Assembly: GCA_905214925.1 (NCBI GenBank)
Contig: CAJMOB010000001.1
Location: 186,001 to 250,000 of the forward strand
Direction of reading: 5' to 3'
From: Scybalomonas sp905214925
Lineage (GTDB): Bacteria > Bacillota > Clostridia > Lachnospirales > Lachnospiraceae
DNA: 64,000 nucleotides
Positions 1 to 9,243 of this stretch are shown in pieces. Each line of letters opens with the position of its first letter. Position 1 is the first letter of the stretch. The position numbers were made by a program, and so were the translations under genes. The notes beneath the pieces are model-generated. The model was not told the origin of the DNA and ran no database searches. It saw only the letters and a program-made list of their open reading frames with translations.

Positions 1-1
1 T

Positions 2-172
2 CATGAAATACAAAAATATCTTTTTAAAGTCTGCTGTATAGAAGGAATTTCCTATGATGAAGTACTGCTTGGAATTTTGGAACTTTTTGAAGAAAGCGCA
101 GTTACTGGAAAAAACGTTCTTGACGTTACTGGGACGGATGTTGCTAGTTTTTGTGACAGTTTATTCGAATAA
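2..172 (+). CDS. DUF1048-like protein, C-terminal 56 residues
   Basis: The reading frame is open from the left edge to a TAA at 170-172, so this is the 3' end of a gene that starts outside the window. The visible part contains ILELFEESAVTGKNVLDVTG followed by TDVASFCDSL, which resembles the C-terminal half of the small alpha-helical DUF1048 proteins of Firmicutes, often encoded next to PadR-type regulators. Their function is not established. The stop codon lies inside a perfect palindrome. The family assignment is from memory of its conserved pattern and rests on a short fragment. Confidence 0.6.
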   Translation, partial: HEIQKYLFKVCCIEGISYDEVLLGILELFEESAVTGKNVLDVTGTDVASFCDSLFE

Positions 173-183
173 ACTGTCACAAA
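150..183. repeat. perfect 34-bp palindrome over a stop codon
   Basis: Seventeen bases (150-166, TTTGTGACAGTTTATTC) are followed immediately by their exact reverse complement (167-183). The TAA stop of the upstream gene falls in the right arm. There is no T-tract on either side, so a simple intrinsic terminator is not obvious. A protein-binding operator, a cruciform or a fold-back in mRNA are alternatives. Confidence 0.85.
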
Positions 184-308
184 TAATACTTTGAATAAGA
201 GTCATAAATCAAGAAAAAATACTCCCACAGCGTGTTTTTCCTGTTTTTACATATCCATTTATGATTTTATCTACTGTCTTTGATAGCCTTTATCTGTCCC
301 TTTTTATC

Positions 309-1346
309 CTATTTATCATCTTCCAAAAATTCATCGACGTTTTTAGTTGTAATCTTAGAATAAGTCACAAAAATATATTTATCATTTTCAAGAGGAATAT
401 CCTTCATTCCCTTTTCAGTCACAACGGCAAAAACTAGCTTTGCCATAGCCTCTGCCTGTTTTTCTTTATCATTGTATACCGTGCCTGCCAACTTCGAATC
501 GCGCACTGCCTTTAACCCTACATCGGTGCCATCAATGCCAAAAAATACAGGGAAAGCGGAGTCCGTTAAATTTAATTTTTCATAGGCATCAATGGCTCCC
601 AGTGCCATATCATCATTATTGGCTAAAACAAGTTCTATTTCATTATGATACTGTGCAATCATTTGTTCCATTCTATTTTGTGCCTGTGCCCGATTCCAAT
701 TGGCAATTTGATAACTGAGTTTTTCAAGCTCAATACCATAACTTTTCAAAGTATTTACCGCATTTTCGGTACGAATAATCGTATCCTGATGTCCTGCCTC
801 TCCTTCAAGCACCACATATTGAATTTTTCCATCTTTATTTTTATCGATGGGAACACCAGACTTTATTGCTTCAGCCACCAATTCTCCCTGCATTACCCCA
901 GATTGTTTTGCATCAGCACCGACATAATAAAGTCCATCCCACTGCATTAGGTCTTCTGCTACTGGCTCTCTGTTAAAGAAAATAATAGGTACATTCTCTT
1001 CTTTTGCCATATCAATGATGTCAGAAGGAGCTGCCCGATCGACTAAATTCACACAAAGCACATTACAACCTGCATCCATCAATTCTTTTATTTGATCGTT
1101 TTGGGTTCGTTGTGATCCTGCTGCATCTCGTATTGTCACTGTAGTTTCTATCTTATCCCCACCAAGAGTTTCCATTTCTTCTTTAAAACAATCGATCAGT
1201 TCATTGAGAAACGTATCGCTTTGATTATAATATGCCACTCCCACATGAATCTTATCTGATGTAACTGGATGATTCGACTTGCACCCACTTAAAAACTGCA
1301 CACTTATAAAAAAAATGATTCCCACTACCAATACTTTCTTCTTCAT
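309..1346 (-). CDS. galactose/glucose-binding (MglB-type) lipoprotein, unpermuted
   Basis: This is a 345-residue extracytoplasmic sugar-binding lipoprotein. Its signal peptide ends in the lipobox LSGC (Cys22). Landmarks of galactose/glucose-binding protein appear in the usual order: YYNQSDTF, NDQI, FFNREP, the calcium loop DKNKDGKIQ, GHQD with a following Arg, LANNDDMA, FGIDGTD and GTVYND. An upstream TTG at 1376 could extend it, but AGAGG lies correctly before the ATG at 1346. It is the last gene of a kinase/regulator cluster rather than of the transport operon, so it may be a sensory ligand binder (inference). It is the in-window reference for the permuted paralogue at 9244-10548. Confidence 0.9.
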   Translation of the reverse strand: MKKKVLVVGIIFFISVQFLSGCKSNHPVTSDKIHVGVAYYNQSDTFLNELIDCFKEEMETLGGDKIETTVTIRDAAGSQRTQNDQIKELMDAGCNVLCVNLVDRAAPSDIIDMAKEENVPIIFFNREPVAEDLMQWDGLYYVGADAKQSGVMQGELVAEAIKSGVPIDKNKDGKIQYVVLEGEAGHQDTIIRTENAVNTLKSYGIELEKLSYQIANWNRAQAQNRMEQMIAQYHNEIELVLANNDDMALGAIDAYEKLNLTDSAFPVFFGIDGTDVGLKAVRDSKLAGTVYNDKEKQAEAMAKLVFAVVTEKGMKDIPLENDKYIFVTYSKITTKNVDEFLEDDK

Positions 1347-1383
1347 CTTATACCTCTGATTTTTCAATTCCACCAAAACACTT

Positions 1384-2358
1384 TTACTGGCTCAATGTAA
1401 AAAGAATTTCCTGATTTTCCTTCGAAAACAAGGTGTCCTTACGGATAACCGTATAAGAAACTGTTTTGTCCTTCATATTATAAAAATAATTTTTTAGATT
1501 TTTTGCTACTTCTGTTAAACTTTGATATCCTGTATTAAATTCATCTGGAACTACAAGACATTCGGCTACCTTTGTGTCCAGATAATATACAGCCTCCGTG
1601 GAGTTCCCAATTCCATATAATAAAGCACCATTGAGATTTCCTGTAACCAAGCATCTTCCAGCTGTTATGAAACTGTGATTATCAAGGGCAACAACAACAT
1701 CTACCTTGGACTGTGCCTTTAAAGACGTCTTCTTTTCTTTTTCAGAAGTTTTATCCACCGACCACCGAATGGTAAATCCTGTGCCTTTTAATTCATCCAT
1801 TAATCCCTTTCTCCGATTTCTTATAGATTCTAATTCCTCTGATTCTGATAAAATCCCTAATGTCTTCCCTTCCATATTACCATTATAATCTTCCAATAGC
1901 TCCTGTGCCAAAGCCTTTCCCATGGCATAATTATCTGGCTCTACAATCGGTAATTTTGATTCCTCCTTTCCTTTTGATGCTGTATGTTCTACGAGCATAA
2001 CTGGAACTTTTTTTGCGATTTTTTTTAACATCTTTTCTGTATCATTCCCCAAAACTGGTTGCACAATGACCGCATCTGCTCCATTATCAATTTCACTTTC
2101 TATTGCACTTTTTTCTTCTGCTACTGTCAATACTTCACCAGTGCTTACAACAAATATTTCAATCCCCTGATCTTGTGCTGCCATTTTAAGTCCATACTTA
2201 AACTCAGACCATTGACTATCATCTGAATTTTGAATAATAACAGAAACTCTATCTAGGTTTTTCCCATTTTTCTCCTGTATCATCATAAAGGCCAATATCG
2301 CCACCAACATAGCAAGAATCGCTTCCACTAGAATAAACATTTTTTTGTCATTCTTCAT
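1384..2358 (-). CDS. membrane-anchored sugar-binding sensor protein
   Basis: The 324-residue protein has one N-terminal hydrophobic segment (about residues 8-27) without a lipobox, then a periplasmic-binding-protein fold of the Peripla_BP_4 type (IIQNSDDSQW, GADAVIVQPV, VVALDNHSF). Its ATG overlaps the TAA of the histidine kinase gene (TAATG), so the two are translationally coupled. Binding proteins held in the membrane next to YesM/LytS-type kinases can serve as ligand sensors, as described for XylFII-LytS. I infer that role here. It has no transporter genes of its own, and the ligand is unknown. Confidence 0.8.
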   Translation of the reverse strand: MKNDKKMFILVEAILAMLVAILAFMMIQEKNGKNLDRVSVIIQNSDDSQWSEFKYGLKMAAQDQGIEIFVVSTGEVLTVAEEKSAIESEIDNGADAVIVQPVLGNDTEKMLKKIAKKVPVMLVEHTASKGKEESKLPIVEPDNYAMGKALAQELLEDYNGNMEGKTLGILSESEELESIRNRRKGLMDELKGTGFTIRWSVDKTSEKEKKTSLKAQSKVDVVVALDNHSFITAGRCLVTGNLNGALLYGIGNSTEAVYYLDTKVAECLVVPDEFNTGYQSLTEVAKNLKNYFYNMKDKTVSYTVIRKDTLFSKENQEILFTLSQ

Positions 2359-4223
2359 TACTCTTTCCCTTGTACTTCCTTATCGACTATTTCTTCTTTA
2401 CCAAATAAACATCCCTTTTCCAGAATCTTTCTGTTTTCCTCTGTATATGGAATCGCTGGAATGCAAATCGAAATGGTCGTTCCTTCGTCTGGTTCACTTT
2501 CTACACGAATACCATATTCTTTTCCAAAAAGAATCTGAATGCGGTTATTAACATTCACAAGGCCAACACCTGTCCCATGCTTATGAATAGTATTGCTATC
2601 CGTCAATACAAGATCAACTTCCTCTTTTGACATTCCCATTCCATTATCACTCACCGAAAGAATAATCGTTTCCCCCTCTCTTCTACCAATTACTTTAATC
2701 TCACCACAGTCATCCATTCCATTCACTCCATAACTAATAGCATTTTCAAGAATTGGTTGTAAAATCAATTTTACAGTACAATAAGAATACAACGCTGGAT
2801 CTACATCAAATAGAATGGAAAATGCATTCTTATATCGAATCTTCTGTATATTCATATAGCTTTGTGCATGCTGTAACTCCTCTTTGATCGTGATCACAGT
2901 TCTCCCTTTTGACAGACTGATCCGAAATAACTTTGCCAGCTGTGAAATCATAAATACAGCATCATCATTTCTCTCTCCTTCCACCATCCATGTAATAGAA
3001 TCTAATGCATTGTACAAAAAGTGAGGATTGATCTGACTTTGTAGCGCATCAAGCTCACTTTTTCTTCTTTCATTCTGTTCTAAAACAATTTTTTTCATCA
3101 GTGTATCAATCTGCTCATAAGAATTTTGTATCGAATGTCCAAGATGTCTTATTTCTAAAGAACCCCCAATATAAATTTCTGGCTTTTCTCCTGCCTCATA
3201 TTCCATGACAGAATGATTTAATTTCAATATAGGTCTAGAGATTCTCACAGAAACAACGCGATTGATCGCTACAAGCATCATTGCCATTAAAAGCATGAGC
3301 ATAAGAATAAAATACTTTAGATTGATCATTCCATGAGTAAAGGTGCTATAAGGAATTACCCCAACTAACTTCCATCCTGTGTAGCTAATCGTATTGACAA
3401 CAATCTTTCTTTGTTCTCCTTTAAAGTTTTCCTCATAAATACCTTCTTTGTATTCTGCAATTGCTCTGTTATTTTCACTGCTAATTCCATCACTGATTTG
3501 TATCTGACGAGGATGATAGATAATTTCTCCATTGCCATCGCATAAATAGTAATACTCTCCATTGTTTGATGTGTTAATCTGTTTCATCATTCGGTATATT
3601 CTAGAATAATCCATATCTACAAGTAGAACGCCTAACTGAGAAACACCATCACTTGTTAATTCCACAACTCTGCTTAAAGAGATGACCCAGTAATAACGAA
3701 AGGCAGTATCATCAAATAGGTTTTGAATATGTGTGGTGGAAAAATGCAGGTTTTCCATCTTATTCATCGCTTGTACATACCATTCCTGTTTGGTAACATC
3801 TGGATCTTTTTTTTGTGAAGCAATGGGCTCTGCTGCCATGAGACTTCCATAATCATTGTATATGGCGATACTACGGAGATTATCTCGATTGGCTTCATAT
3901 AAAAGATTCATTCCATTTTGAATCTCATTATTTTGACTGGAAAAATCACTTTCCTTTATAACATTATAATAAAGGGCATCTGATATTTGCCGCATACTAA
4001 CTAAATAATCTTCCAAGCCTTCTTCCGTCTGTTTCATTAGCTTTTGGGTACTTTGTATCACTTCTTGCCGTGATAGAGCAGAAAATCGAAGGTACATTAC
4101 ACTTCCTAGTAACAACATAATCGATATCGATATCATGGAAAAAGCAATCATAATGGTAGACTGCATTCCTTTTGGTTTGAATTTTTTTAAATACTCAAAA
4201 TACTTATTTTTCACTTTCCACAT
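2358..4223 (-). CDS. YesM-type sensor histidine kinase
   Basis: This inner-membrane kinase of about 621 residues has a first membrane segment near residues 23-45, a large extracellular Cache-like sensor region to about residue 290, a second membrane segment, a HAMP linker, the His_kinase motif QINPHFLYNALDSI with its phospho-acceptor His, and an ATPase domain (LQPILENAISYG, DNGMGM, GTGVGLVNVNNRI). The 5' end overlaps the response regulator gene by 20 bp. I chose the ATG at 4223, but a GTG at 4214 is also possible. It should phosphorylate the regulator encoded just upstream, with the anchored binding protein encoded just downstream as likely input. Confidence 0.9.
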   Translation of the reverse strand: MWKVKNKYFEYLKKFKPKGMQSTIMIAFSMISISIMLLLGSVMYLRFSALSRQEVIQSTQKLMKQTEEGLEDYLVSMRQISDALYYNVIKESDFSSQNNEIQNGMNLLYEANRDNLRSIAIYNDYGSLMAAEPIASQKKDPDVTKQEWYVQAMNKMENLHFSTTHIQNLFDDTAFRYYWVISLSRVVELTSDGVSQLGVLLVDMDYSRIYRMMKQINTSNNGEYYYLCDGNGEIIYHPRQIQISDGISSENNRAIAEYKEGIYEENFKGEQRKIVVNTISYTGWKLVGVIPYSTFTHGMINLKYFILMLMLLMAMMLVAINRVVSVRISRPILKLNHSVMEYEAGEKPEIYIGGSLEIRHLGHSIQNSYEQIDTLMKKIVLEQNERRKSELDALQSQINPHFLYNALDSITWMVEGERNDDAVFMISQLAKLFRISLSKGRTVITIKEELQHAQSYMNIQKIRYKNAFSILFDVDPALYSYCTVKLILQPILENAISYGVNGMDDCGEIKVIGRREGETIILSVSDNGMGMSKEEVDLVLTDSNTIHKHGTGVGLVNVNNRIQILFGKEYGIRVESEPDEGTTISICIPAIPYTEENRKILEKGCLFGKEEIVDKEVQGKE

Positions 4224-5814
4224 GCTCCGTTCTATATTTTGAAGGAGAAACGCCAAATTTTTTCTTAAATACATAACTAAAATAATTGGGATCGGTATAA
4301 CCCACATTCTTGGCAATCATATAGCTTTTTTCATTTGTCTCAATTAACATATGGGAGGCTTTCTCCATTCGGAAATCCGTTAAATATCCAATAAAAGAAC
4401 TTCCCGTTTCCTTCTTAAAAATGGTGGAGAAATAAGAGCTTGATACCCCTAGCACCTCACAAATACTATCGAGAGAAAGTCCTTCATTAAAATAATTATT
4501 TTTCACATATTCCTTTGCTTTTGACACAAAAGACTGTGTGGATCGACTTCGGGCGCTGATCAACTTTTCACGCAAAGAAAGACTAACATCTATCAGCCAT
4601 TTTAATAATACAGTTGGATCCAATTCAAGAAGACTGCTGTACAGACTTTTCATATCTTCTGAAAGCTTTTCTATTGTAATATCATTATTGATAGAGAACC
4701 TGTATAATTCACTTACCAACTCCATAATAGCAATATGGTGTTGTTGTAAAGATTTTGCAGTAAGAGACATATGCTCTACATACTGTTTCGCGGCTTCTTC
4801 AATATCTTCTATCGATCCCATACGAATTTTTTTAAACAAATTAAATAGTTCTGTGTCATTGGTTAGATCTGGTCCACTCATCTCTTGAGGTGCAATTTCT
4901 TTTATATTAATTGCTCTTGAAGAACCATAAATCACCCGATAAGAAACGGCCTCTCGTGCACCACTATAAGATTGCGCCAATTCCAGAATATTTTTGCAAG
5001 CCTGTCCAACTCCAACCGTAACAACCGCCCCAATAATACGATGGACATACCTACAAAATCGATCGCATTCATCGGTCAATTCTGAGACTTCATTTTCACT
5101 TTTCATCTGTGTAATTAATATGGTATTTCCTAAATAAAAAAAACATTTGGCTTGCCATCTTTCCCCCAAATATTCCTTGATCTGTTTTTCAACCGATGTG
5201 GATAAAAGCAAAGGATTCATATTTTTTGGAGCTTGTCTAAGAGATGTATGTACAACAATACAACAAAAAACTGGTCCTACAAGAGATATTTGATAATCGG
5301 ACAAATATTTTTTAAGTTCATCTTCATGAATTCTCCCTTCTAGTAAGGTAGAATAGAAATTCGCTTGTAGAATAGGAAGTGACTCCATATAATATTTTTG
5401 TAATACCTCTACGCTTCGTTTTTCACTCATTTCTTGATCCAGTTTTATTTTCAGTTGTGTAAAGATATTTGTCAGTTCTATGGAATTCACAGGCTTTAAA
5501 ATATACTCTTCCACTTCTAAATGAATTGCCTCTTTGGCATATTCAAATTCATCAAACCCTGTGAATAATAAGATTTTTGTCGCTGGAAACTTTGACTTAA
5601 TGCGATTCGCTAATTCCATACCGTCCATATATGGCATTTTAATATCGGTCATAACGACATCCGGTTGGAATTCCTCAACCAGTTCCAACGCCTTCACCCC
5701 ATTATTGGCGTACCCGATGACGGAAAAACCCAAACCTTCCCAATTCATTTTTTTCATAATAACCTGTATTACTTCTTCTTCATCATCCACCAAAAGCACT
5801 GTATAACGATTCAT
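4204..5814 (-). CDS. YesN-type response regulator, REC plus AraC-type HTH
   Basis: The 536-residue regulator begins with a receiver domain (VDDEEEV, phospho-acceptor Asp57 in MTDIKMPYMDG, Lys in ILKPVNS). A central region of unknown fold follows, and a C-terminal AraC/XylS double helix-turn-helix ends in the family signature NYFSYVFKKKFGVSPSKYR. It is first in a four-gene cluster with a YesM-type kinase and two sugar-binding proteins. Its nearest plausible target is the mgl operon, whose end lies 126 bp upstream (inference). A good promoter and ribosome site (GGGAGAGC) precede the ATG. Confidence 0.93.
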   Translation of the reverse strand: MNRYTVLLVDDEEEVIQVIMKKMNWEGLGFSVIGYANNGVKALELVEEFQPDVVMTDIKMPYMDGMELANRIKSKFPATKILLFTGFDEFEYAKEAIHLEVEEYILKPVNSIELTNIFTQLKIKLDQEMSEKRSVEVLQKYYMESLPILQANFYSTLLEGRIHEDELKKYLSDYQISLVGPVFCCIVVHTSLRQAPKNMNPLLLSTSVEKQIKEYLGERWQAKCFFYLGNTILITQMKSENEVSELTDECDRFCRYVHRIIGAVVTVGVGQACKNILELAQSYSGAREAVSYRVIYGSSRAINIKEIAPQEMSGPDLTNDTELFNLFKKIRMGSIEDIEEAAKQYVEHMSLTAKSLQQHHIAIMELVSELYRFSINNDITIEKLSEDMKSLYSSLLELDPTVLLKWLIDVSLSLREKLISARSRSTQSFVSKAKEYVKNNYFNEGLSLDSICEVLGVSSSYFSTIFKKETGSSFIGYLTDFRMEKASHMLIETNEKSYMIAKNVGYTDPNYFSYVFKKKFGVSPSKYRTEHVESEK

Positions 5815-5849
5815 GTTTTTGCTCTCCCATCTCTATGGTCTATTATAAT

Positions 5850-5877
5850 ATTATAACAAAAAGCCAAAAAATGTAAA
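5850..5877 (-). promoter_or_regulatory. sigma-A promoter of the regulator/kinase cluster
   Basis: On the minus strand TTTACA (5872-5877) and TATAAT (5850-5855) are separated by 16 bp, about 36 bp before the response regulator start. The mgl terminator lies just upstream, so the sensing cluster appears to have its own promoter. Confidence 0.65.
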
Positions 5878-5894
5878 TATTGGCATTATAAAAC

Positions 5895-5925
5895 AAAAAG
5901 AGCCAGATAATTTCTGACTCTTTTT
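5895..5925 (-). terminator. terminator after mglC
   Basis: The stem AAAAAGAGCCAGA / TCTGACTCTTTTT has one mismatch and a short loop, with a U-rich tail in the minus transcript. It separates the transport operon from the response-regulator cluster. Confidence 0.8.
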
Positions 5926-5939
5926 ATTTTATAAAAAAT

Positions 5940-7595
5940 TTACTTCTTCTGAACATATTTTAGACAGTCTAATGTAACTGCTACAAGAATAATAATTCCT
6001 GAGAATACAAATTGTAAGTTCGCATCAATACCAAGAATTGTAAGGGAATACGTAAGTGCAGTAAAAATAAAGACACCGACTACGACACCTGAAATTTTAC
6101 CAATACCACCAGTAAAGGATACTCCACCAACTACACAGGCTGCAATAGCGTCCATTTCCCATCCTTGACCATACGTTGCAGATCCAGAACCAAACATTCT
6201 CGCACATTCAAGCCAAGAACCAAATCCATAAAGAATACCTGCCATAACAAAAGCGCCCACTGTTACAGCAAAAACGGAAATACCAGAAACTGCTGCTGCC
6301 TCTGGGTTTCCACCAACGGCATATAAGTTTTTACCAAATGTTGTCTTATTCCAAATAAACCATACGATAGCAATTGCTGCTACTGCCCATAAAATAATCG
6401 TAGGGAAACCATTAATTTTAGGAATAATCATATTCGGAATGGTAGATTCAATGGCACCAAAGGATACACCCTTTGTTGCATAAGTAACAATTCCAAAGAT
6501 TACCAACATATTTGCCATTGTAGAAATAAATGGATGCATCTTAAACTTAGCTGTAAAAAAACCTGCAATTGTCGTAAAGAATGTACACAATACAACACAT
6601 ACGACGAGAGCTAAAAGAACTCTTACACCCACTGGTATTTTTGTAAAGTCAAATATATGACCAAAAACAGCACCTGTATTGGCACCTTGGTGCATGATTA
6701 TGGTTGCTGTTGTCATACCCATACCAACCATACGTCCAATAGAAAGATCGGTACCAGTGAGGAGAATTAATCCAGCAACTCCAAGAGCAAGGAACATTCT
6801 TGGAGAAGCCTGTTGAAGAATATTCAATACGTTATTATAAGTAAGCAATGGCGTATCTTTTATTACAGGTGTAATAATACAAAGCATCGCAAATATTAAA
6901 ATAATTGCTATATACAAACCATTTTGTAACAGGAACGTTCTCCGATTAAATGTATATTTATAATTTTCCCACTTTTGTGCTCTTGACTCCATAAAAGTAA
7001 ATTTGGACATACGGAGCATATCAATCAGATGATATTGATACGTATAAGCTGCATGTCTTCTGTCTTTTATCTGTTGAAAATCTTTTTGCAATTCCATTTT
7101 TGCATCAAACAAGCGATTCTTATACACATACTTTTCATCTTTTATTTCTTGACTATCGGAAAGCTTTGAGATAATTTGTTGATGTTCTTTTTCCAAGTCC
7201 GTAATTTTATTCCGATATTTTTCCTTTGCAGCTGCTTTTTCCTGTGCACAGCTCTCTTTTACAGGTTGATAATAATCTTTATCAAAATGAGACTTTATGT
7301 AGGCTTCTGCATCAGAAATTAATTTTGACACCTCATCTTTATTTTTTGCTTCAACCGCTTTTGCTTTTTCTAACTCTGCTTTATCTTGTGCAATCCTATT
7401 TTCTCTTTCTCCCTTTGTAAACGTACGATCTCTCTTTAATGCATCCATATGGTTTTGAAGAGAAAGCACTTTATCTGTTCCATTTTCTCTAAGACTATTA
7501 ATCTGTTTTTGAATATTACCAACATAATCGTCGATTGGCTGACGCAACTGCTTTTCTTGTTCAGCCGTTAGAATTTTACTGTTTCCATTAGCCAT
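5940..7595 (-). CDS. mglC: galactose-type ABC permease MglC with long N-terminal coiled-coil extension
   Basis: The last roughly 325 residues are a normal sugar permease of the MglC/RbsC family. The first membrane span is at about residues 226-245, and the family region GLILLTGTDLSIGRMVG is followed by AVGGNPEAAAVSGI. Before them lies a charged, helical, predicted cytoplasmic region of about 215 residues rich in Lys, Glu, Asp and Gln with coiled-coil character. E. coli MglC is about 336 residues; this protein has 551. GAGGAGATTGATGAT precedes the ATG and there is no break between the two parts, so the extension is genuine. It follows mglA by 20 bp. The role of the extension is unknown. Confidence 0.92.
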   Translation of the reverse strand: MANGNSKILTAEQEKQLRQPIDDYVGNIQKQINSLRENGTDKVLSLQNHMDALKRDRTFTKGERENRIAQDKAELEKAKAVEAKNKDEVSKLISDAEAYIKSHFDKDYYQPVKESCAQEKAAAKEKYRNKITDLEKEHQQIISKLSDSQEIKDEKYVYKNRLFDAKMELQKDFQQIKDRRHAAYTYQYHLIDMLRMSKFTFMESRAQKWENYKYTFNRRTFLLQNGLYIAIILIFAMLCIITPVIKDTPLLTYNNVLNILQQASPRMFLALGVAGLILLTGTDLSIGRMVGMGMTTATIIMHQGANTGAVFGHIFDFTKIPVGVRVLLALVVCVVLCTFFTTIAGFFTAKFKMHPFISTMANMLVIFGIVTYATKGVSFGAIESTIPNMIIPKINGFPTIILWAVAAIAIVWFIWNKTTFGKNLYAVGGNPEAAAVSGISVFAVTVGAFVMAGILYGFGSWLECARMFGSGSATYGQGWEMDAIAACVVGGVSFTGGIGKISGVVVGVFIFTALTYSLTILGIDANLQFVFSGIIILVAVTLDCLKYVQKK

Positions 7596-7615
7596 ATCAT
7601 CAATCTCCTCGTTCC

Positions 7616-9124
7616 TTATAGGTATTTTGCACTGAGTCTTAACAGCTCTTCCTGATTTGTTTCCTTTGTATTAACAATTCCAGAAAGACGTCCATTTGAC
7701 ATAACACCAATACGGTTTGTAATCCCCAAAATCTCTGGCATTTCAGAAGAAACAACAATAATTGTTTTTCCCTGTTTCGCCATATTGATGATCAACTCAT
7801 ATATTTCATATTTTGCTCCAACATCAATTCCTCTTGTAGGCTCATCCATCATAAAGACTTGTGGAGCTCGTTCCAACCACTTTCCAAAAATGACTTTTTG
7901 TTGATTCCCACCAGAAAGACTTGAAATCATATCTTCTGGCCCCATACATTTTGTGTGCATAATTCTTATTTCATCCGTTGTGGCTTTTACCATCTTTGAA
8001 TCCGAAAGCGCTACTCCAGATTTATACTTATTTAGATTTGCAATGGTAGTATTAAACGTAAGATCTCCTTTTAAAAAAAGACCATTTGCCTTTCGTTCCT
8101 CAGTAATCATAGCAAATCCATGCTCCATGGCTTCTTTAGCACTGCCAAAATTCATAAGGCGATTATTAAAATAAACACGACCTGCTGCTCTTGTACGAAC
8201 TCCAAAAATCGTTTCTAAAAGTTCAGTACGTCCCGCACCTACCAAACCATATAACCCAAAAATTTCTCCCTCTTTTACATCAAAAGAAATATCTTGTAAA
8301 TGTGGTTCAAACTTTGTAGACAAATGCTGAACCGACAAAATGACATCTTTTGGCGTATTGTCAACGGGTGGAAAACGATTTTCAAGAGAACGTCCAACCA
8401 TAGCTGCAATCAATTCATTCATATTCGTATCCTTAGAACTTTTTGTCATAACAAGATTACCATCGCGAAGCACAGATATTTCATCACATATTTCAAAAAT
8501 TTCATCCATTTTATGGGAAATATAAATTAAGGAAATTCCCTGTTCTTTCAACATTCTCATCATCTCAAAAAGCTTATCTACTTCCTGTATGGTCAGGGAA
8601 GAGGTCGGCTCATCAAGCACAATTACCTTGGAATTATAAGAAATTGCCTTAGCAATTTCACACATCTGGCGCTGTGATACTGACATCTTTCTCATAGGTT
8701 GTGTAAGATCAACGGTCATACCTAATTTTCTAAAAAGTTCTGAGGCTTCCTTTTTCATTCGGCCTTCATCAACGATACCTATCGAATTGATTGGATAACG
8801 TCCGAGGAATAAATTATCAACTACATTTCTTTCTAGACACTGATTGAGCTCCTGATGAACCATTGCAATTCCATTTTCAAGAGCATCTTTTGGCCCAGAA
8901 AAACTCACTTCTTTGCCTTCAAGGAAGATATTTCCCTCATCTTTTTGGTAGGTACCAAAAAGACATTTCATCATTGTTGACTTACCAGCACCATTTTCAC
9001 CCATTAGCCCCATAACCGTTCCCCTCTTCACATCTAAGTTAATATGATCAAGGACTCTATTGCGACCAAAGGATTTACTCATACCGCGTATTGATAAGAC
9101 AATATCATCTTTCTTATCTACCAT
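7616..9124 (-). CDS. mglA: galactose/methyl-galactoside ABC transporter ATPase MglA
   Basis: The 502-residue protein has two fused ABC ATPase domains, as in all CUT2 sugar importers. The first has Walker A GENGAGKSTMMK, a signature-region SVSQRQMCEIAKA and Walker B VIVLDEPTS. The second has a degenerate Walker A (GLVGAGRTELLE), the signature LSGGNQQKV and MDEPTRGIDVGAK. It energises uptake through MglC of sugar delivered by the binding protein encoded upstream. The gap to mglB is 119 bp and contains a hairpin; mglC follows after 20 bp. Confidence 0.96.
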   Translation of the reverse strand: MVDKKDDIVLSIRGMSKSFGRNRVLDHINLDVKRGTVMGLMGENGAGKSTMMKCLFGTYQKDEGNIFLEGKEVSFSGPKDALENGIAMVHQELNQCLERNVVDNLFLGRYPINSIGIVDEGRMKKEASELFRKLGMTVDLTQPMRKMSVSQRQMCEIAKAISYNSKVIVLDEPTSSLTIQEVDKLFEMMRMLKEQGISLIYISHKMDEIFEICDEISVLRDGNLVMTKSSKDTNMNELIAAMVGRSLENRFPPVDNTPKDVILSVQHLSTKFEPHLQDISFDVKEGEIFGLYGLVGAGRTELLETIFGVRTRAAGRVYFNNRLMNFGSAKEAMEHGFAMITEERKANGLFLKGDLTFNTTIANLNKYKSGVALSDSKMVKATTDEIRIMHTKCMGPEDMISSLSGGNQQKVIFGKWLERAPQVFMMDEPTRGIDVGAKYEIYELIINMAKQGKTIIVVSSEMPEILGITNRIGVMSNGRLSGIVNTKETNQEELLRLSAKYL

Positions 9125-9176
9125 GACTATCCACCTCTCACCACTGCTACAATTAAACTCATTCTTCTTTAGATAG

Positions 9177-9208
9177 ACGATTAGGAAGAATTTCTTCTTC
9201 CTAATCGT
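9177..9208 (-). terminator. intercistronic hairpin between mglB and mglA
   Basis: Perfect 14-bp arms ACGATTAGGAAGAA / TTCTTCCTAATCGT enclose a 4-base loop, with a weak T-rich tail on the minus strand. Its place after the binding-protein gene fits a partial terminator or mRNA-stabilising hairpin, which keeps binding protein in excess over ATPase and permease. Confidence 0.75.
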
Positions 9209-9243
9209 TTATTTCTTGTTGTTTCTTATCGCTTTCCTATCAA

